Origin: E44-bin46 sp964354655
GTDB taxonomy: Bacteria > Chloroflexota > Dehalococcoidia > Dehalococcoidales > E44-bin46
Assembly (NCBI GenBank): GCA_964354655.1
Contig: CAYHAL010000011.1
Span: 1-41,618 of the forward strand
Direction of reading: 5' to 3'
Length of the DNA stretch: 41,618 nt
The position numbers and the translations under genes were made by a program. Shown piece by piece: positions 24,435-32,762 of the stretch (position 1 is its first letter; every line of letters starts with the position of its first letter). The notes beneath the pieces are model-generated. The model searched no databases and had not been told where the DNA came from. It saw only the letters and a program-made list of their open reading frames with translations.

Positions 24435-25017
24435 TAGAGTATCTACTGTCAAGCGGGAGACTAGAGAGACGAGCATTAGTTTGGAGCTTAATATTGATGG
24501 TAGTGGCAGGTGGGAGATAAATACCGGGGTTAGCATGTTCGACCATCTATTGGCTCAGCTTGCCCGTCATGGAGTATTTGACATAAAGATTTCAGCCACC
24601 GGTGATGACCAGCATCACTTGGTTGAGGATGTTGCCATTTGTTTAGGCAAAGCCCTCAGTGAAGCCCTGGGGGAGAAACGAGGCATTGTTAGAATGGCTA
24701 GCACTGCCGTGCCTATGGATGATGCTTTGGCTATGGTGGCGGTGGACATTGGGGGTAGGGGATATACTGTATTAGATATACCCTTTAGTGAAAATGATAT
24801 GGCGGGATTTCCAACTGACCTTATCCGTCACTTCCTCGAGACTTTCGCTATTGAAGCCAGGCTTAATCTCCATGCCAAGATACTATATGGCGTCAATGAC
24901 CATCACAAAGCCGAAGCTTTGTTCAAAGCCTTAGGTAGAGCCTTAGATACAGCTACCAGAATTGATGAGCGGATTAGCGGTGAACTGCCCACCACCAAGG
25001 AGTTTTTAGAGGGTTAG
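24427..25017 (+). CDS. hisB: Imidazoleglycerol-phosphate dehydratase
   Basis: 196 aa, monofunctional HisB without a phosphatase domain. It is a manganese enzyme of histidine synthesis. Metal-binding repeats: FDHLLAQLARHG, DDQHHLVEDVAICLG and the C-terminal NDHHKAEALFKALGRAL. GTG start inside the end of hisC with GAGGAGA upstream. It converges with purC with only 3 bp between the two stop codons and no terminator. Confidence 0.96.
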   Translation: MANRVSTVKRETRETSISLELNIDGSGRWEINTGVSMFDHLLAQLARHGVFDIKISATGDDQHHLVEDVAICLGKALSEALGEKRGIVRMASTAVPMDDALAMVAVDIGGRGYTVLDIPFSENDMAGFPTDLIRHFLETFAIEARLNLHAKILYGVNDHHKAEALFKALGRALDTATRIDERISGELPTTKEFLEG

Positions 25018-25020
25018 GAT

Positions 25021-25938
25021 TTATCTCAGTTTTTTACCGGTTAGCCTCTCGTAAGCCTCGCGGTATCTCTTGGCGGTAGCTTCAATAATTTCCGGGGGCA
25101 GCATCGGGGCGGGAGGCTCTTTATTCCACCCTGACTGGATGAGCCAGTCACGAACCGGCTGCTTATCATAGCTGGGTTGGGACTGCCCAACTCTATATAG
25201 CTTGGCATCCCAGAATCGGCTTGAGTCCGGGGTCAGTAGTTCATCAATAAGGATAAGCTTACCGTTGACCAGCCCAAATTCCATCTTGGTATCGGCGATG
25301 ATAATACCCCTGGCTATGGCGTAGGTTCGGGCGTAGCTATAAATGGCGAGGCTTTTCTCTTTTATTTCTTCAGCCATGGCTTCACCTACCAGCCTCTTCA
25401 TCTCATCCATAATCAGTGGCTGGTCATGCCCGGTCTCTGCCTTAGTGGTTGGGGTGAACAATGGTTGGGGCAATTCCTGACTTTCCTCTAAGCCTTTGGG
25501 TAGTAATTCCCCGGAAAGAGTGCCCCGCTCCCTATATTCTGCCCAGGCTGACCCCGAGAGATAGCCACGCACCACACATTCAACAGGGATGCGCTTGGCT
25601 TTTTTAACAATCATTGACCGACCGTTAAGGTAGGAAGGGTAGGTAAAGCGGCTTTCGGTGGGGAGGTAGGAATCAAGGCAGTTAACATCATTAACTGTTT
25701 CTATCAGGTGATTGGGCATTAAATCCTTTGTCTTGTTGAACCAGAAAGCCGAGAGTTGATTAAGCACTAAGCCTTTATCGGGAATACCGCAGGGTAGGAC
25801 GGAGTCAAAGGCTGAGATACGGTCGGTAGCTACAATAAGCAGCAGGTTACCCAGGTCGTAGGTATCCCGTACCTTGCCTCGGGAAAATAGGGGCAGGGGC
25901 AGGTTGGTATTTATCAAGACTGGGGGGTTCATATTCAT
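25021..25938 (-). CDS. purC: Phosphoribosylaminoimidazole-succinocarboxamide synthase
   Basis: 305 aa, longer than the roughly 240-aa E. coli type and like the eukaryotic-type/long bacterial PurC. SRGKVRDTYDLG (ATP site), DRISAFDSVLP, VRGYLSGSAWAEY and EIKEKSLAIY are seen, with DTKMEFG. Catalyses CAIR + aspartate to SAICAR in purine synthesis. Its ATG overlaps the TGA of purB (ATGA), so it is translationally coupled as the last gene of the purine operon. Confidence 0.95.
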   Translation of the reverse strand: MNMNPPVLINTNLPLPLFSRGKVRDTYDLGNLLLIVATDRISAFDSVLPCGIPDKGLVLNQLSAFWFNKTKDLMPNHLIETVNDVNCLDSYLPTESRFTYPSYLNGRSMIVKKAKRIPVECVVRGYLSGSAWAEYRERGTLSGELLPKGLEESQELPQPLFTPTTKAETGHDQPLIMDEMKRLVGEAMAEEIKEKSLAIYSYARTYAIARGIIIADTKMEFGLVNGKLILIDELLTPDSSRFWDAKLYRVGQSQPSYDKQPVRDWLIQSGWNKEPPAPMLPPEIIEATAKRYREAYERLTGKKLR

Positions 25939-27290
25939 ATTGTTTCAGGATTTAGTTCTGTCGGCTCAGTAATACCAGGTCTTTCTTTCCATTGGGCTTC
26001 GGTTAAGCCCAACCGTTTGAAAATCTCGTCTATGTAGCGTAAGTAGTATTGATGGTCAAATAGCGGCTCGAGCTCCTCCGGTGGCAGGGTGGCAGTAACC
26101 TCAGGGTCAGCCTTAAGCAGGTTAAGGAAGCTCTTGTCTCCTTGCCATGCTTTCATGGCATTTCGTTGCACCAGCTCATAGGCTTTTTGCCGAGACAGTC
26201 CTTTACTTATAAGAGCCAGCATTACTCGCTGGGAGAAAATCAAGCCTTTGGTAAGCCCTATATTTCGTTTCATCCTTCGGGGGTAGATTTGAAGCCCCCT
26301 CATGACTGAGTTGAAAAGGGCGAGGCAATAGTCTAGGGTAAGGCAGGAGCCGGGCAGGATGATACGCTCGGTAGAGGAGTGGCTGATGTCCCGTTCATGC
26401 CACAGGGCGATATTCTCCATTGAGGTTAGAGCATAGCCTCTTACCAGTCGGGCTAAGCCGCAGATTCGCTCACAGAGTTCAGGATTACGTTTGTGGGGCA
26501 TAGCTGAAGAGCCGGTCTGGCTTTCCCCGAAGGGTTCTTCTACCTCCCGGGCTTCGGTTCGTTGCAGACCCCTAATCTCGGTAGCAAATTTCTCTAGTGA
26601 ACTGGCGATTATAGCTAAGGTGGTAATGAATTGAGCATGACGGTCGCGTTGCAGAATCTGAGACGATACCGGAGCTGGGGCAAGTCCTAATTTGGCGCAA
26701 GCCCTCTCTTCAAGCTGAGGAGATAGGGTAGCATAGGTACCTACGGCTCCTGAAATCTTACCCACAGCAATGGCTTTTTTGGCTTCGGAGAGCCGTTGTC
26801 TATTGCGCTTCATCTCTTCAACCCATAGTGCCAGCTTCAAGCCGAAGGTAAGTGGTTCGGCATGGACACCGTGGGTGCGACCTATCATGGCGGTATATTT
26901 ATGTTTTATTGCCTTTTGTGCCAATACTGAGATGAGTTCTTTTATATCCTGACTTAATATTTCCGTGGCTTCAATTAGCTGCAGGCTGAGGGCGGTATCC
27001 ATTACATCGGAGGAGGTAAGACCAAGGTGGATAAAACGCGATTCACCACCCAGGCTCTCGGCTACAGCACCAAGGAAGGCAGTCATATCGTGGCGGGTCG
27101 CTTTGAGAATCTCATCCATACGCTTGAGATTAAGGCGGGCTAGTTTTATCTTGGGCACGGCTTCCCTGGGAATGACGTCCAACTCAGCCCATGCCTCGCA
27201 GACGGCAATCTCAACCTCAAGCCACTTGGCAAACTTGTTCTCGTCTGACCAGACCCGTTTCATTTGTGGTCTAGAATATCGCTCAATCAT
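25935..27290 (-). CDS. purB: Adenylosuccinate lyase
   Basis: 451 aa. Fumarase/aspartase superfamily; it cleaves SAICAR and adenylosuccinate. It starts IERYSRPQMKRVWSDENKF as usual; catalytic His in GRTHGVHAEP, TSSDVMDTA, and the mobile signature loop GSSAMPHKRNP. ATG 27290 has AAGGAAG upstream. The 130 bp to purE are filled by repeat copy C. Confidence 0.96.
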   Translation of the reverse strand: MIERYSRPQMKRVWSDENKFAKWLEVEIAVCEAWAELDVIPREAVPKIKLARLNLKRMDEILKATRHDMTAFLGAVAESLGGESRFIHLGLTSSDVMDTALSLQLIEATEILSQDIKELISVLAQKAIKHKYTAMIGRTHGVHAEPLTFGLKLALWVEEMKRNRQRLSEAKKAIAVGKISGAVGTYATLSPQLEERACAKLGLAPAPVSSQILQRDRHAQFITTLAIIASSLEKFATEIRGLQRTEAREVEEPFGESQTGSSAMPHKRNPELCERICGLARLVRGYALTSMENIALWHERDISHSSTERIILPGSCLTLDYCLALFNSVMRGLQIYPRRMKRNIGLTKGLIFSQRVMLALISKGLSRQKAYELVQRNAMKAWQGDKSFLNLLKADPEVTATLPPEELEPLFDHQYYLRYIDEIFKRLGLTEAQWKERPGITEPTELNPETI

Positions 27291-27311
27291 TTTTCACTTC
27301 CTTGAGATTAT

Positions 27312-27412
27312 TTATCAACCTCACCCCCTTAATCCCCCTCTCCATGATATGGATATGTAATTCCTTGCATGAGGGGGAAGTTGTTATATAAGAGAGGCTT
27401 CGCCTCTCTTTG
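27312..27412 (-). repeat. Dispersed palindromic repeat, copy C
   Basis: Read on the minus strand: AAGAGAGGC-GAA-GCCTCTCTT (27390-27410), TATATAAC, then a CCCCC/GGGGG palindrome and the terminus AAGGGGGTGAGGTTGATAAA. The hairpin stem is identical to that of copy B. It lies between purE and purB, with the terminus directed toward purB. Confidence 0.85.
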
Positions 27413-27420
27413 ACATTCCC

Positions 27421-27891
27421 TTATCGTTTGCCCTCTTCTCCTTGTAGCTCACTTCGGTACTTTTCGTAGGCTTTTCGTATCTCGTCGTGCTTGAGTCCTA
27501 GGATTTCGGCGGCAAGATAGGCAGCATTCTTAGCCCCGGTGGTGCCTATAGCCATGCAGGCTACCGGTATCCCGGCTGGCATCTGAGCTATGGAGCAGAG
27601 GGCATCAATACCCTTTAGTTCACTGGTGGGTAGTGGCACACCGATGACAGGTAGGGTAGTCCAGCTAGCCAGGACCCCGGGGAGGTGGGCGGCACCACCG
27701 GCAGCGGCGATTATAACCTCAATCCCTCGATTTCGAGCCTCCAGTCCGTATTGCCTTACCCTTTCCGGGTTGCGGTGGGCTGATATTACTGACACCTCGT
27801 AATCAATACCGAGCCTGCTTAGTACTTCCGCTGTTGGCTGCATGGCTTCAGTGTCTGATTTACTACCCATGACTATGGCAACTAATGGCAT
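27421..27891 (-). CDS. purE: N5-carboxyaminoimidazole ribonucleotide mutase
   Basis: 156 aa. Class I PurE: MGSKSD at the phosphate-binding turn, SVISAHRNPERV with the catalytic His, GGAAHLPGVLAS and PIGTTGAKNAAYLAAEIL (IGTTGAKNA). It rearranges N5-CAIR to CAIR. Its Shine-Dalgarno AAGGGGGTGA lies inside the last codons of purD (stop at 27897) and belongs to a 19-nt string that also precedes purD and matches the repeat terminus. Confidence 0.95.
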   Translation of the reverse strand: MPLVAIVMGSKSDTEAMQPTAEVLSRLGIDYEVSVISAHRNPERVRQYGLEARNRGIEVIIAAAGGAAHLPGVLASWTTLPVIGVPLPTSELKGIDALCSIAQMPAGIPVACMAIGTTGAKNAAYLAAEILGLKHDEIRKAYEKYRSELQGEEGKR

Positions 27892-27896
27892 ATTAT

Positions 27897-29168
27897 CTAC
27901 CTCACCCCCTTTGTCCTCTTCTTTAGGTCAGCGATATCCCTCCGGTAGTGGCAACCGTCGAAGTGAATTCGTGAGATATTGTTATAAACCCTTTCTCTAG
28001 CTTCGGCAATGGTCTTGCCGGTAGTGACTACAGTAAGCACCCTTCCTCCGTTGGTCAATACCTGTCCCGGTTCTGAACCTATTTTGGTTCCGGCATGAAA
28101 TACCACGATATCCTTATCTAAACCATTCAGTCCAGAGATGGTGGAGCCCGTCTTATAGCTACCGGGGTATCCCGATGATGCCATTACCACGCCAACACAG
28201 GCATCCTCACTCCATTCAATATTCATCTGATTAAGGCTGCTGTTAATCACCGCCAGCATAATATCTGCCAGGTCGGTTTTAAGCAGTGGCAGAGTAACCT
28301 GGGCTTCTGGGTCACCAAACCTGGCATTAAATTCTAGCACCTTTGGGCCATCATTGGTAATCATCAAGCCCCCATAAAGGACGCCCTTATAACGTCTCTT
28401 CTCCTGAGCCATAGCCTTTACTGCTGGTTTCAAAATAGTTTCCAGTATTGTCTTAGACAGTTTTGTATTGAGGAAGTGAGGTGGGCTGTAGCTGCCCATA
28501 CCGCCGGTATTGGGACCCTGGTCGCCATCATATATCGGCTTATAATCGCAGGCCGATGCCATAGGGATGACGGTCTTGCCATCGGTGAAGGCGAAACAGC
28601 TCATCTCTTTGCCCGATAAGCGCTCCTCTATAATTACCTTATTACCGGCGTCACCAAAGGCTTTAGCCTCCATAATATTATGAAGGGTATCTAAGGCTTG
28701 GGGGATGGAATCGGCTACAGTTACCCCCTTACCCGCAGCCAGCCCATCGGCTTTAACTACAATCGGTGGCGTCTGTTGCTGGATATATTCTTTTGCCTTT
28801 GCATAATCAGAAAAGCTGGTGCTTTGAGCACAGGGAATATGGTATTTTTGCATCAGTTCCTTGGCGAATACCTTGCTTGATTCTATCATGCTAGCTGCTT
28901 TAGTGGGACCAAAAATAGGGATGCCTAAGTTTTGAAAGTGGTCAACAATGCCCTCAGCCAGGGGTGTCTCGGGTCCGACAACGACCAGCTCGATTCGCTT
29001 CTCCTGGGCTGTTTTGGCCAGTGACTCTGTATCAGTAGGTTTAATATCCAGGTTATGGGCGATTTGAGCCGTGCCGGCGTTACCCGGAGCAGCGTAAATC
29101 TCTTTAGCTTTAGGGCTCTGGGCTAGCTTCCAGACCAAAGTATGCTCCCTAGCCCCTCCCCCAACCAC
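27897..29168 (-). CDS. purD: Phosphoribosylamine-glycine ligase, start codon uncertain
   Basis: 423 aa from GTG 29168; ATP-grasp enzyme making glycinamide ribonucleotide. Motifs: VGGGAREHTLVWKLA, GPEAPL-like GPETPLAEGIVDHF, KADGLAAGKGV, EFNARFGDPEAQV. The family normally begins MKVLVVGGG. Here the codons before VGGG are ATA-AAG-ATA-CTG-GTG-GTT with an in-frame TAG just upstream, so a standard start would drop the first strand residues KIL. An ATA start at 29180 would restore them and is 5 nt from AAGGGGGTGA. Alternatively the original TTG of the repeat terminus (TTGATAAA) mutated to TAG. Confidence 0.93.
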   Translation of the reverse strand: MVGGGAREHTLVWKLAQSPKAKEIYAAPGNAGTAQIAHNLDIKPTDTESLAKTAQEKRIELVVVGPETPLAEGIVDHFQNLGIPIFGPTKAASMIESSKVFAKELMQKYHIPCAQSTSFSDYAKAKEYIQQQTPPIVVKADGLAAGKGVTVADSIPQALDTLHNIMEAKAFGDAGNKVIIEERLSGKEMSCFAFTDGKTVIPMASACDYKPIYDGDQGPNTGGMGSYSPPHFLNTKLSKTILETILKPAVKAMAQEKRRYKGVLYGGLMITNDGPKVLEFNARFGDPEAQVTLPLLKTDLADIMLAVINSSLNQMNIEWSEDACVGVVMASSGYPGSYKTGSTISGLNGLDKDIVVFHAGTKIGSEPGQVLTNGGRVLTVVTTGKTIAEARERVYNNISRIHFDGCHYRRDIADLKKRTKGVR

Positions 29169-29175
29169 CAGTATC

Positions 29176-29250
29176 TTTATCTACCTCACCCCCTTAGTTT
29201 CTTGAACCCTATCCCCTTTATCCCCTTCCCCTTATCAAGGGGAAGGGGGC
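29176..29250 (-). repeat. Dispersed palindromic repeat, copy D (short)
   Basis: A perfect 12-bp hairpin CCCCTTCCCCTT-ATC-AAGGGGAAGGGG (29222-29248), then on the minus strand ATAAAGGGGATAGGG and the terminus AAGGGGGTGAGGTAGATAAA leading into purD. On the plus strand the hairpin is followed by CTTTTTTG, so it could stop antisense transcription. Confidence 0.75.
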
Positions 29251-29259
29251 TTTTTTGTT

Positions 29260-29853
29260 TTACTTCCATAATTTATAATCTTCTATTTCCACAGACTCAA
29301 CTTCTCTATGCTTTACATCAACTGTGATACGACAATCATCAATCTGCGAAATTTTAATGCGAGGATCATCCACCTCTGCTTGAAATTGTGTGCCATCTTT
29401 ACAGCTTATAATAAAAGAAACCCAACAATAGCGTATAACCACATTGCCAGTGTTTTTAATTTGGCAGTTAATTATAAGCTCTTTCCATTCCTTTTCAGTG
29501 CTTAGAAGTTCCGCTCTATCCCAGTTAATAATATCATCACAGAAAACACTTCTCACTTCTTCTAATATCTCATCATAGATAGTTTGGATACATTCCTCCT
29601 CTTGGCTCCAATCTATTGTTATTTCAGCAGATAACTTAGGTTCTGGGTTAGTATGGCGTATCGCAGCCTCTTGCCATTCTGTCAATGGTGGACTGGGAGG
29701 GGTTACTGGCTCTACTGGTTCCTCAACTGCTGGGGTAATAGATTCAGTGGGTGGTGGAGTCGGCGCAGGTGCTGGGCTAGGTGTCGGTGCACATGCTCCA
29801 AGAAGAAGCAACACTGTTACGATTAAAGCTACTACGATTCCTACCTTGCGCAT
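29260..29853 (-). CDS. Lipoprotein of unknown function
   Basis: 197 aa. Signal peptide with lipobox LLGAC (Cys at about residue 21), then a Pro/Thr-rich spacer of about 35 residues (PTPSPAPAPTPPP), typical of an outer-face tether. The globular part starts EWQEAAIRHTNPEPK and contains a beta-strand segment like FxLYD-type extracellular domains (IINCQIKNTGNVVIRYCWVSFIISCKDG). It has four or five Cys in the mature part, possibly disulfides. It starts 22 bp after guaA with AGAGG before ATG, so it is transcribed with the purine genes, with no obvious link in function. Confidence 0.8.
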   Translation of the reverse strand: MRKVGIVVALIVTVLLLLGACAPTPSPAPAPTPPPTESITPAVEEPVEPVTPPSPPLTEWQEAAIRHTNPEPKLSAEITIDWSQEEECIQTIYDEILEEVRSVFCDDIINWDRAELLSTEKEWKELIINCQIKNTGNVVIRYCWVSFIISCKDGTQFQAEVDDPRIKISQIDDCRITVDVKHREVESVEIEDYKLWK

Positions 29854-29875
29854 TATTTAACCTCTTTTTTTCTTG

Positions 29876-31558
29876 TTACTCCCACTCTATGGTTGAGGGG
29901 GGTTTGGAGGTTATGTCATAGACGACGCGGTTGACGCCGGGGACTTCATTAACAATGCGATTTGAAATCCGAGCCAGGAGGTCGTAAGGCAGGCGTGCCC
30001 AGTCGGCGGTCATAGCATCCTCGCTGGTTACGGCGCGGACGGCAACCAGGTAGCCATAGGTTCTGTAGTCGCCCATTACCCCTACCGATTTGACATCGGT
30101 GAGTATGGCAAAGCTCTGCCACAACTGGCGATATAGCTTTGCCTTCTTAATCTCATTCATCACAATCCAGTCAGCGCCACGCAGTATCTCAAGCTTCTCC
30201 TTGGTTACCTCGCCAATGATGCGAATGGCTAAGCCCGGACCAGGGAAGGGCTGACGCCACACCATCTCTTCAGGGAGACCCAGCGCCAGTCCTACCTGTC
30301 GCACCTCGTCCTTAAACAGATATCGCAGGGGTTCAAGCAGGGTGAGCGTCATCTTAGCTGGCAACCCGCCGACATTGTGGTGGGTCTTTATTTTGGCTGA
30401 GGCGCTGCCTGAGGATGCACTCTCAATGACGTCAGGGTATAGTGTTCCCTGAGCCAGAAAATCAACCTTGCCTATCTTTTTGGCTTCTTCCTCAAATACC
30501 TTGATAAATTCCTCGCCGATAATCTTGCGCTTCTTTTCCGGGTCGATTACCCCTTTTAACCGATTAAGGAACCTTTGGCTGGCGTCAATGTAGACAATAT
30601 TCATACCTAGATTAAGCCGGAAGACATTAAAGGTTCTCTCTACTTCTTCACGACGTAGCAGCCCATGATTGACAAAGATGCAGGTGAGCTGGTCACCGAT
30701 AGCCCGGTGGATAAGGGTGGCGACGACTGAGGAATCAACCCCGCCAGAGAGGGCGCTGATGACCTTACCTTCACCTACTTGCTGTCTTATTTTTGTGATG
30801 CTCTCGTCTATGAAATTGCCCACCGTCCAGTTTCCCTGACAGCCACATATTCGATAGGCAAAATTCCTCAGGATGGTCTTTCCCTGAGGGGTGTGGACTA
30901 CCTCAGGGTGAAACTGGAGACCAAACATTCCTTTATCATTGCCCATAACAGCAATAGGCGAATTTTCAGTATAGGCCAAAGCCCTAAAACTAGGTGGTAT
31001 TTCTTCAATCTGGTCGGCGTGGCTCATCCATACCGGAGAGGAAGGGGGTAAATCGGCAAACAGCGGTGAACTTACATCACTCAGGTGAAGCACAGCGTGA
31101 CCATACTCATACTTTGCCCCCGGGATGACCTTTCCGCCTAGTTGCTTGGCAATGACTTGCATCCCATAGCATATACCCAATATTGGCAAGCGGCTTTCAT
31201 AAGTGTAGGCTGGGGCGAGGGGTGCGCCTGGTTCATAAGCGCTAGCCGGTCCTCCAGAAAAGATGAATCCCTTAGGGTTCAATGGGGCTATCTTTTCCCA
31301 GGGGGTATCAGGGGGTACTAGCTCACAGTATACTTGGCACTCGCGTATTCTTCGGGCAATGAGCATGCTATATTGTGAGCCAAAATCGATGACAATTATG
31401 GCTTCCCGCTCAGCCCCGGGTATAACTTCCTTTGCCGCCGATGGTTGCTCACCACCCAGCTCTTTAGCAATCTCTAAGTAAGTAGAGACCTCAATATCAC
31501 CACTGGTGGTTACCCGGTGGCTTTCGCTTAAGGCTTGCTTTGGTTCATCTTCAGCCAT
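29876..31558 (-). CDS. guaA: GMP synthase (glutamine-hydrolysing)
   Basis: 560 aa from ATG 31558. The glutaminase domain begins only at about residue 53 (AIIVIDFGSQYSMLIARRI) and has GICYGMQ (nucleophile Cys), QFHPEV (His, Glu) motifs. The ATP-pyrophosphatase domain has SGGVDSS, and the C-terminal dimerisation domain ends PPSTIEWE. It converts XMP to GMP. The acidic N-terminal extension of about 50 residues is not part of the usual enzyme, and no internal start codon near the domain edge would remove it. No Shine-Dalgarno is seen and the promoter lies so close that the mRNA has about 6 nt of leader. Confidence 0.95.
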   Translation of the reverse strand: MAEDEPKQALSESHRVTTSGDIEVSTYLEIAKELGGEQPSAAKEVIPGAEREAIIVIDFGSQYSMLIARRIRECQVYCELVPPDTPWEKIAPLNPKGFIFSGGPASAYEPGAPLAPAYTYESRLPILGICYGMQVIAKQLGGKVIPGAKYEYGHAVLHLSDVSSPLFADLPPSSPVWMSHADQIEEIPPSFRALAYTENSPIAVMGNDKGMFGLQFHPEVVHTPQGKTILRNFAYRICGCQGNWTVGNFIDESITKIRQQVGEGKVISALSGGVDSSVVATLIHRAIGDQLTCIFVNHGLLRREEVERTFNVFRLNLGMNIVYIDASQRFLNRLKGVIDPEKKRKIIGEEFIKVFEEEAKKIGKVDFLAQGTLYPDVIESASSGSASAKIKTHHNVGGLPAKMTLTLLEPLRYLFKDEVRQVGLALGLPEEMVWRQPFPGPGLAIRIIGEVTKEKLEILRGADWIVMNEIKKAKLYRQLWQSFAILTDVKSVGVMGDYRTYGYLVAVRAVTSEDAMTADWARLPYDLLARISNRIVNEVPGVNRVVYDITSKPPSTIEWE

Positions 31559-31562
31559 GTCT

Positions 31563-31591
31563 ATGACCAAAGATTACCACTGTGGTATACT
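31563..31591 (+). promoter_or_regulatory. Promoter of tsaC-rpiB
   Basis: ATGACC (31563-31568), 17-bp spacer, TATACT (31586-31591). It overlaps the divergent guaA promoter and the palindrome at 31575-31587. Confidence 0.4.
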
Positions 31592-31599
31592 ATCGTCAA
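31571..31599 (-). promoter_or_regulatory. Promoter of guaA/purine operon
   Basis: Minus strand TTGACG (31594-31599), 17-bp spacer, TAATCT (31571-31576). Predicted start about 31564, six nt before ATG 31558. Confidence 0.5.
31575..31587. promoter_or_regulatory. Candidate operator palindrome
   Basis: TACCAC-T-GTGGTA is a perfect 13-bp palindrome between the -35 and -10 of guaA and touching the -10 of tsaC. Its position would allow one bound protein to control both directions. No known regulator is assigned. Confidence 0.35.
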
Positions 31600-31630
31600 G
31601 AGAAAACCATTATTTGTAGATAGGAAGATA

Positions 31631-32287
31631 ATGTTAGACAAGCTTCCTTTAGATATTAAAAAACAGGTTGAGGAGGGTATTTCTGTCCTTAAGCAGGGGG
31701 GGATAGTTGCCTTTCCTACCGATACCGTCTATGGGTTGGGGGCTTGTGCTACTAATCAACAGGCGGTGGAGCGGGTTTATGAGGTAAAAGGGCGACCACA
31801 AAATATGGCGCTCCCGTTGCTTTTAGCCCACATATCGCAGATAAGCGAGGTTGCTGAGCCGGTGCCGCAGATTGCCTGGCTCCTGGCTCGTAACTTCCTA
31901 CCCGGTGCCTTGACCTTAGTTTTACCTAAGTCTAACTCAGTCCCCGATTTTGTCACTGCTGGGGGTGAAACTGTAGCCGTTCGTATCCCGGCTCACCCTA
32001 TTCCGGTTGCCCTTATTGATGCTCTGGGGGCACCGGTTATAGGCACCAGTGCTAACCTGAGTGGTAAGCCGAGTGCCTTGACGGCTGATGAGGTCTATTC
32101 CCAGTTTGGTAATAAAATAGACCTGGTGATTGACGGTGGCAAGTGCCCGGGTGGTAGGGAATCTACTATAGTTGATGTTACTGGGGAAACGCCGGTAGTT
32201 TTGCGGGAAGGTGCTATAGCCTTTAGAGAGCTCGAGCAGGTATGCGGGAGGTTGTGCTTGAAAAGGGAGGTTGAGAAGTGCATATAG
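31631..32287 (+). CDS. tsaC: L-threonylcarbamoyladenylate synthase
   Basis: 218 aa from ATG 31631 (TAGGAAGATA upstream). YrdC/Sua5 fold: KQGGIVAFPTDTVYGLGACA, KGRPQNMALPLLL (KxR..PxxxPL pattern), LLARNFLPGALTLVL, VAVRIPAHPI, GTSANLSGKPS and ESTIVDVTG. It makes the threonylcarbamoyl-AMP used for t6A modification of ANN-decoding tRNAs. It lacks the C-terminal Sua5 domain. The last 10 bp overlap rpiB. Confidence 0.92.
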   Translation: MLDKLPLDIKKQVEEGISVLKQGGIVAFPTDTVYGLGACATNQQAVERVYEVKGRPQNMALPLLLAHISQISEVAEPVPQIAWLLARNFLPGALTLVLPKSNSVPDFVTAGGETVAVRIPAHPIPVALIDALGAPVIGTSANLSGKPSALTADEVYSQFGNKIDLVIDGGKCPGGRESTIVDVTGETPVVLREGAIAFRELEQVCGRLCLKREVEKCI

Positions 32288-32712
32288 CTATTGGCTGTGA
32301 CCACAGGGGGCTGAATCTCAAGCAATTTGTTATCGGGCTAATTACCGAAATGGGGCATTCTTGTCAGGACTTTGGCTGCTACACTACTGACCCGGTAGAC
32401 TACCCTGATATTGCTAAGAAGGTAGCTGAGGTGGTGGCTAAGGGTTATTTTGAGCAAGGTATTCTGATATGTGATACTGGCATCGGTATGAGTATTGCCG
32501 CCAACAAGGTTAAGGGGATAAGGGCGGCTCTATGTCACGATGCTTTCACTGCTTGCCGGGCTCGTAAGCACAATGATGCCAATATCCTTTGTTTGGGGGT
32601 GGGGCAGGAGCAGGGTGGAATAGCTGAAATCATTGAGGCTTACCTCACCACTGAGTTTGAGGGTGGAAGACACCAACAAAGGCTGGACAAGATAAAGGCT
32701 ATGGAAGGCTAA
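32278..32712 (+). CDS. rpiB: Ribose-5-phosphate isomerase B
   Basis: 144 aa from GTG 32278 inside the end of tsaC. RpiB/LacAB family: IAIGCDHRGLNLK (Asp-His), DYPDIAKKVAEVV, CDTGIGMSIAANKVKGIRAALCHDAFTACRARKHNDANIL with the catalytic Cys and His. It interconverts ribose-5-P and ribulose-5-P, feeding PRPP for the purine and histidine genes nearby. The family's CGTGIG is CDTGIG here. Confidence 0.93.
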   Translation: MHIAIGCDHRGLNLKQFVIGLITEMGHSCQDFGCYTTDPVDYPDIAKKVAEVVAKGYFEQGILICDTGIGMSIAANKVKGIRAALCHDAFTACRARKHNDANILCLGVGQEQGGIAEIIEAYLTTEFEGGRHQQRLDKIKAMEG

Positions 32713-32728
32713 TTATATGGGAGTTAGT

Positions 32729-32757
32729 TTGACATTGAGCTGGTGCTATGTTATGTT
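32729..32757 (+). promoter_or_regulatory. Promoter of the ilv-leu operon
   Basis: TTGACA (32729-32734), 17-bp spacer, TATGTT (32752-32757), so transcription would begin near 32764, upstream of the hairpin at 32796. Confidence 0.6.
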
Positions 32758-32762
32758 TTGTT

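Noticed and set aside
29221..29256. Hairpin plus CTTTTTTG as terminator of a plus-strand gene
   Set aside because: No plus-strand gene lies upstream; it is part of a repeat copy between minus-strand genes. An antisense-stopping role is only possible.
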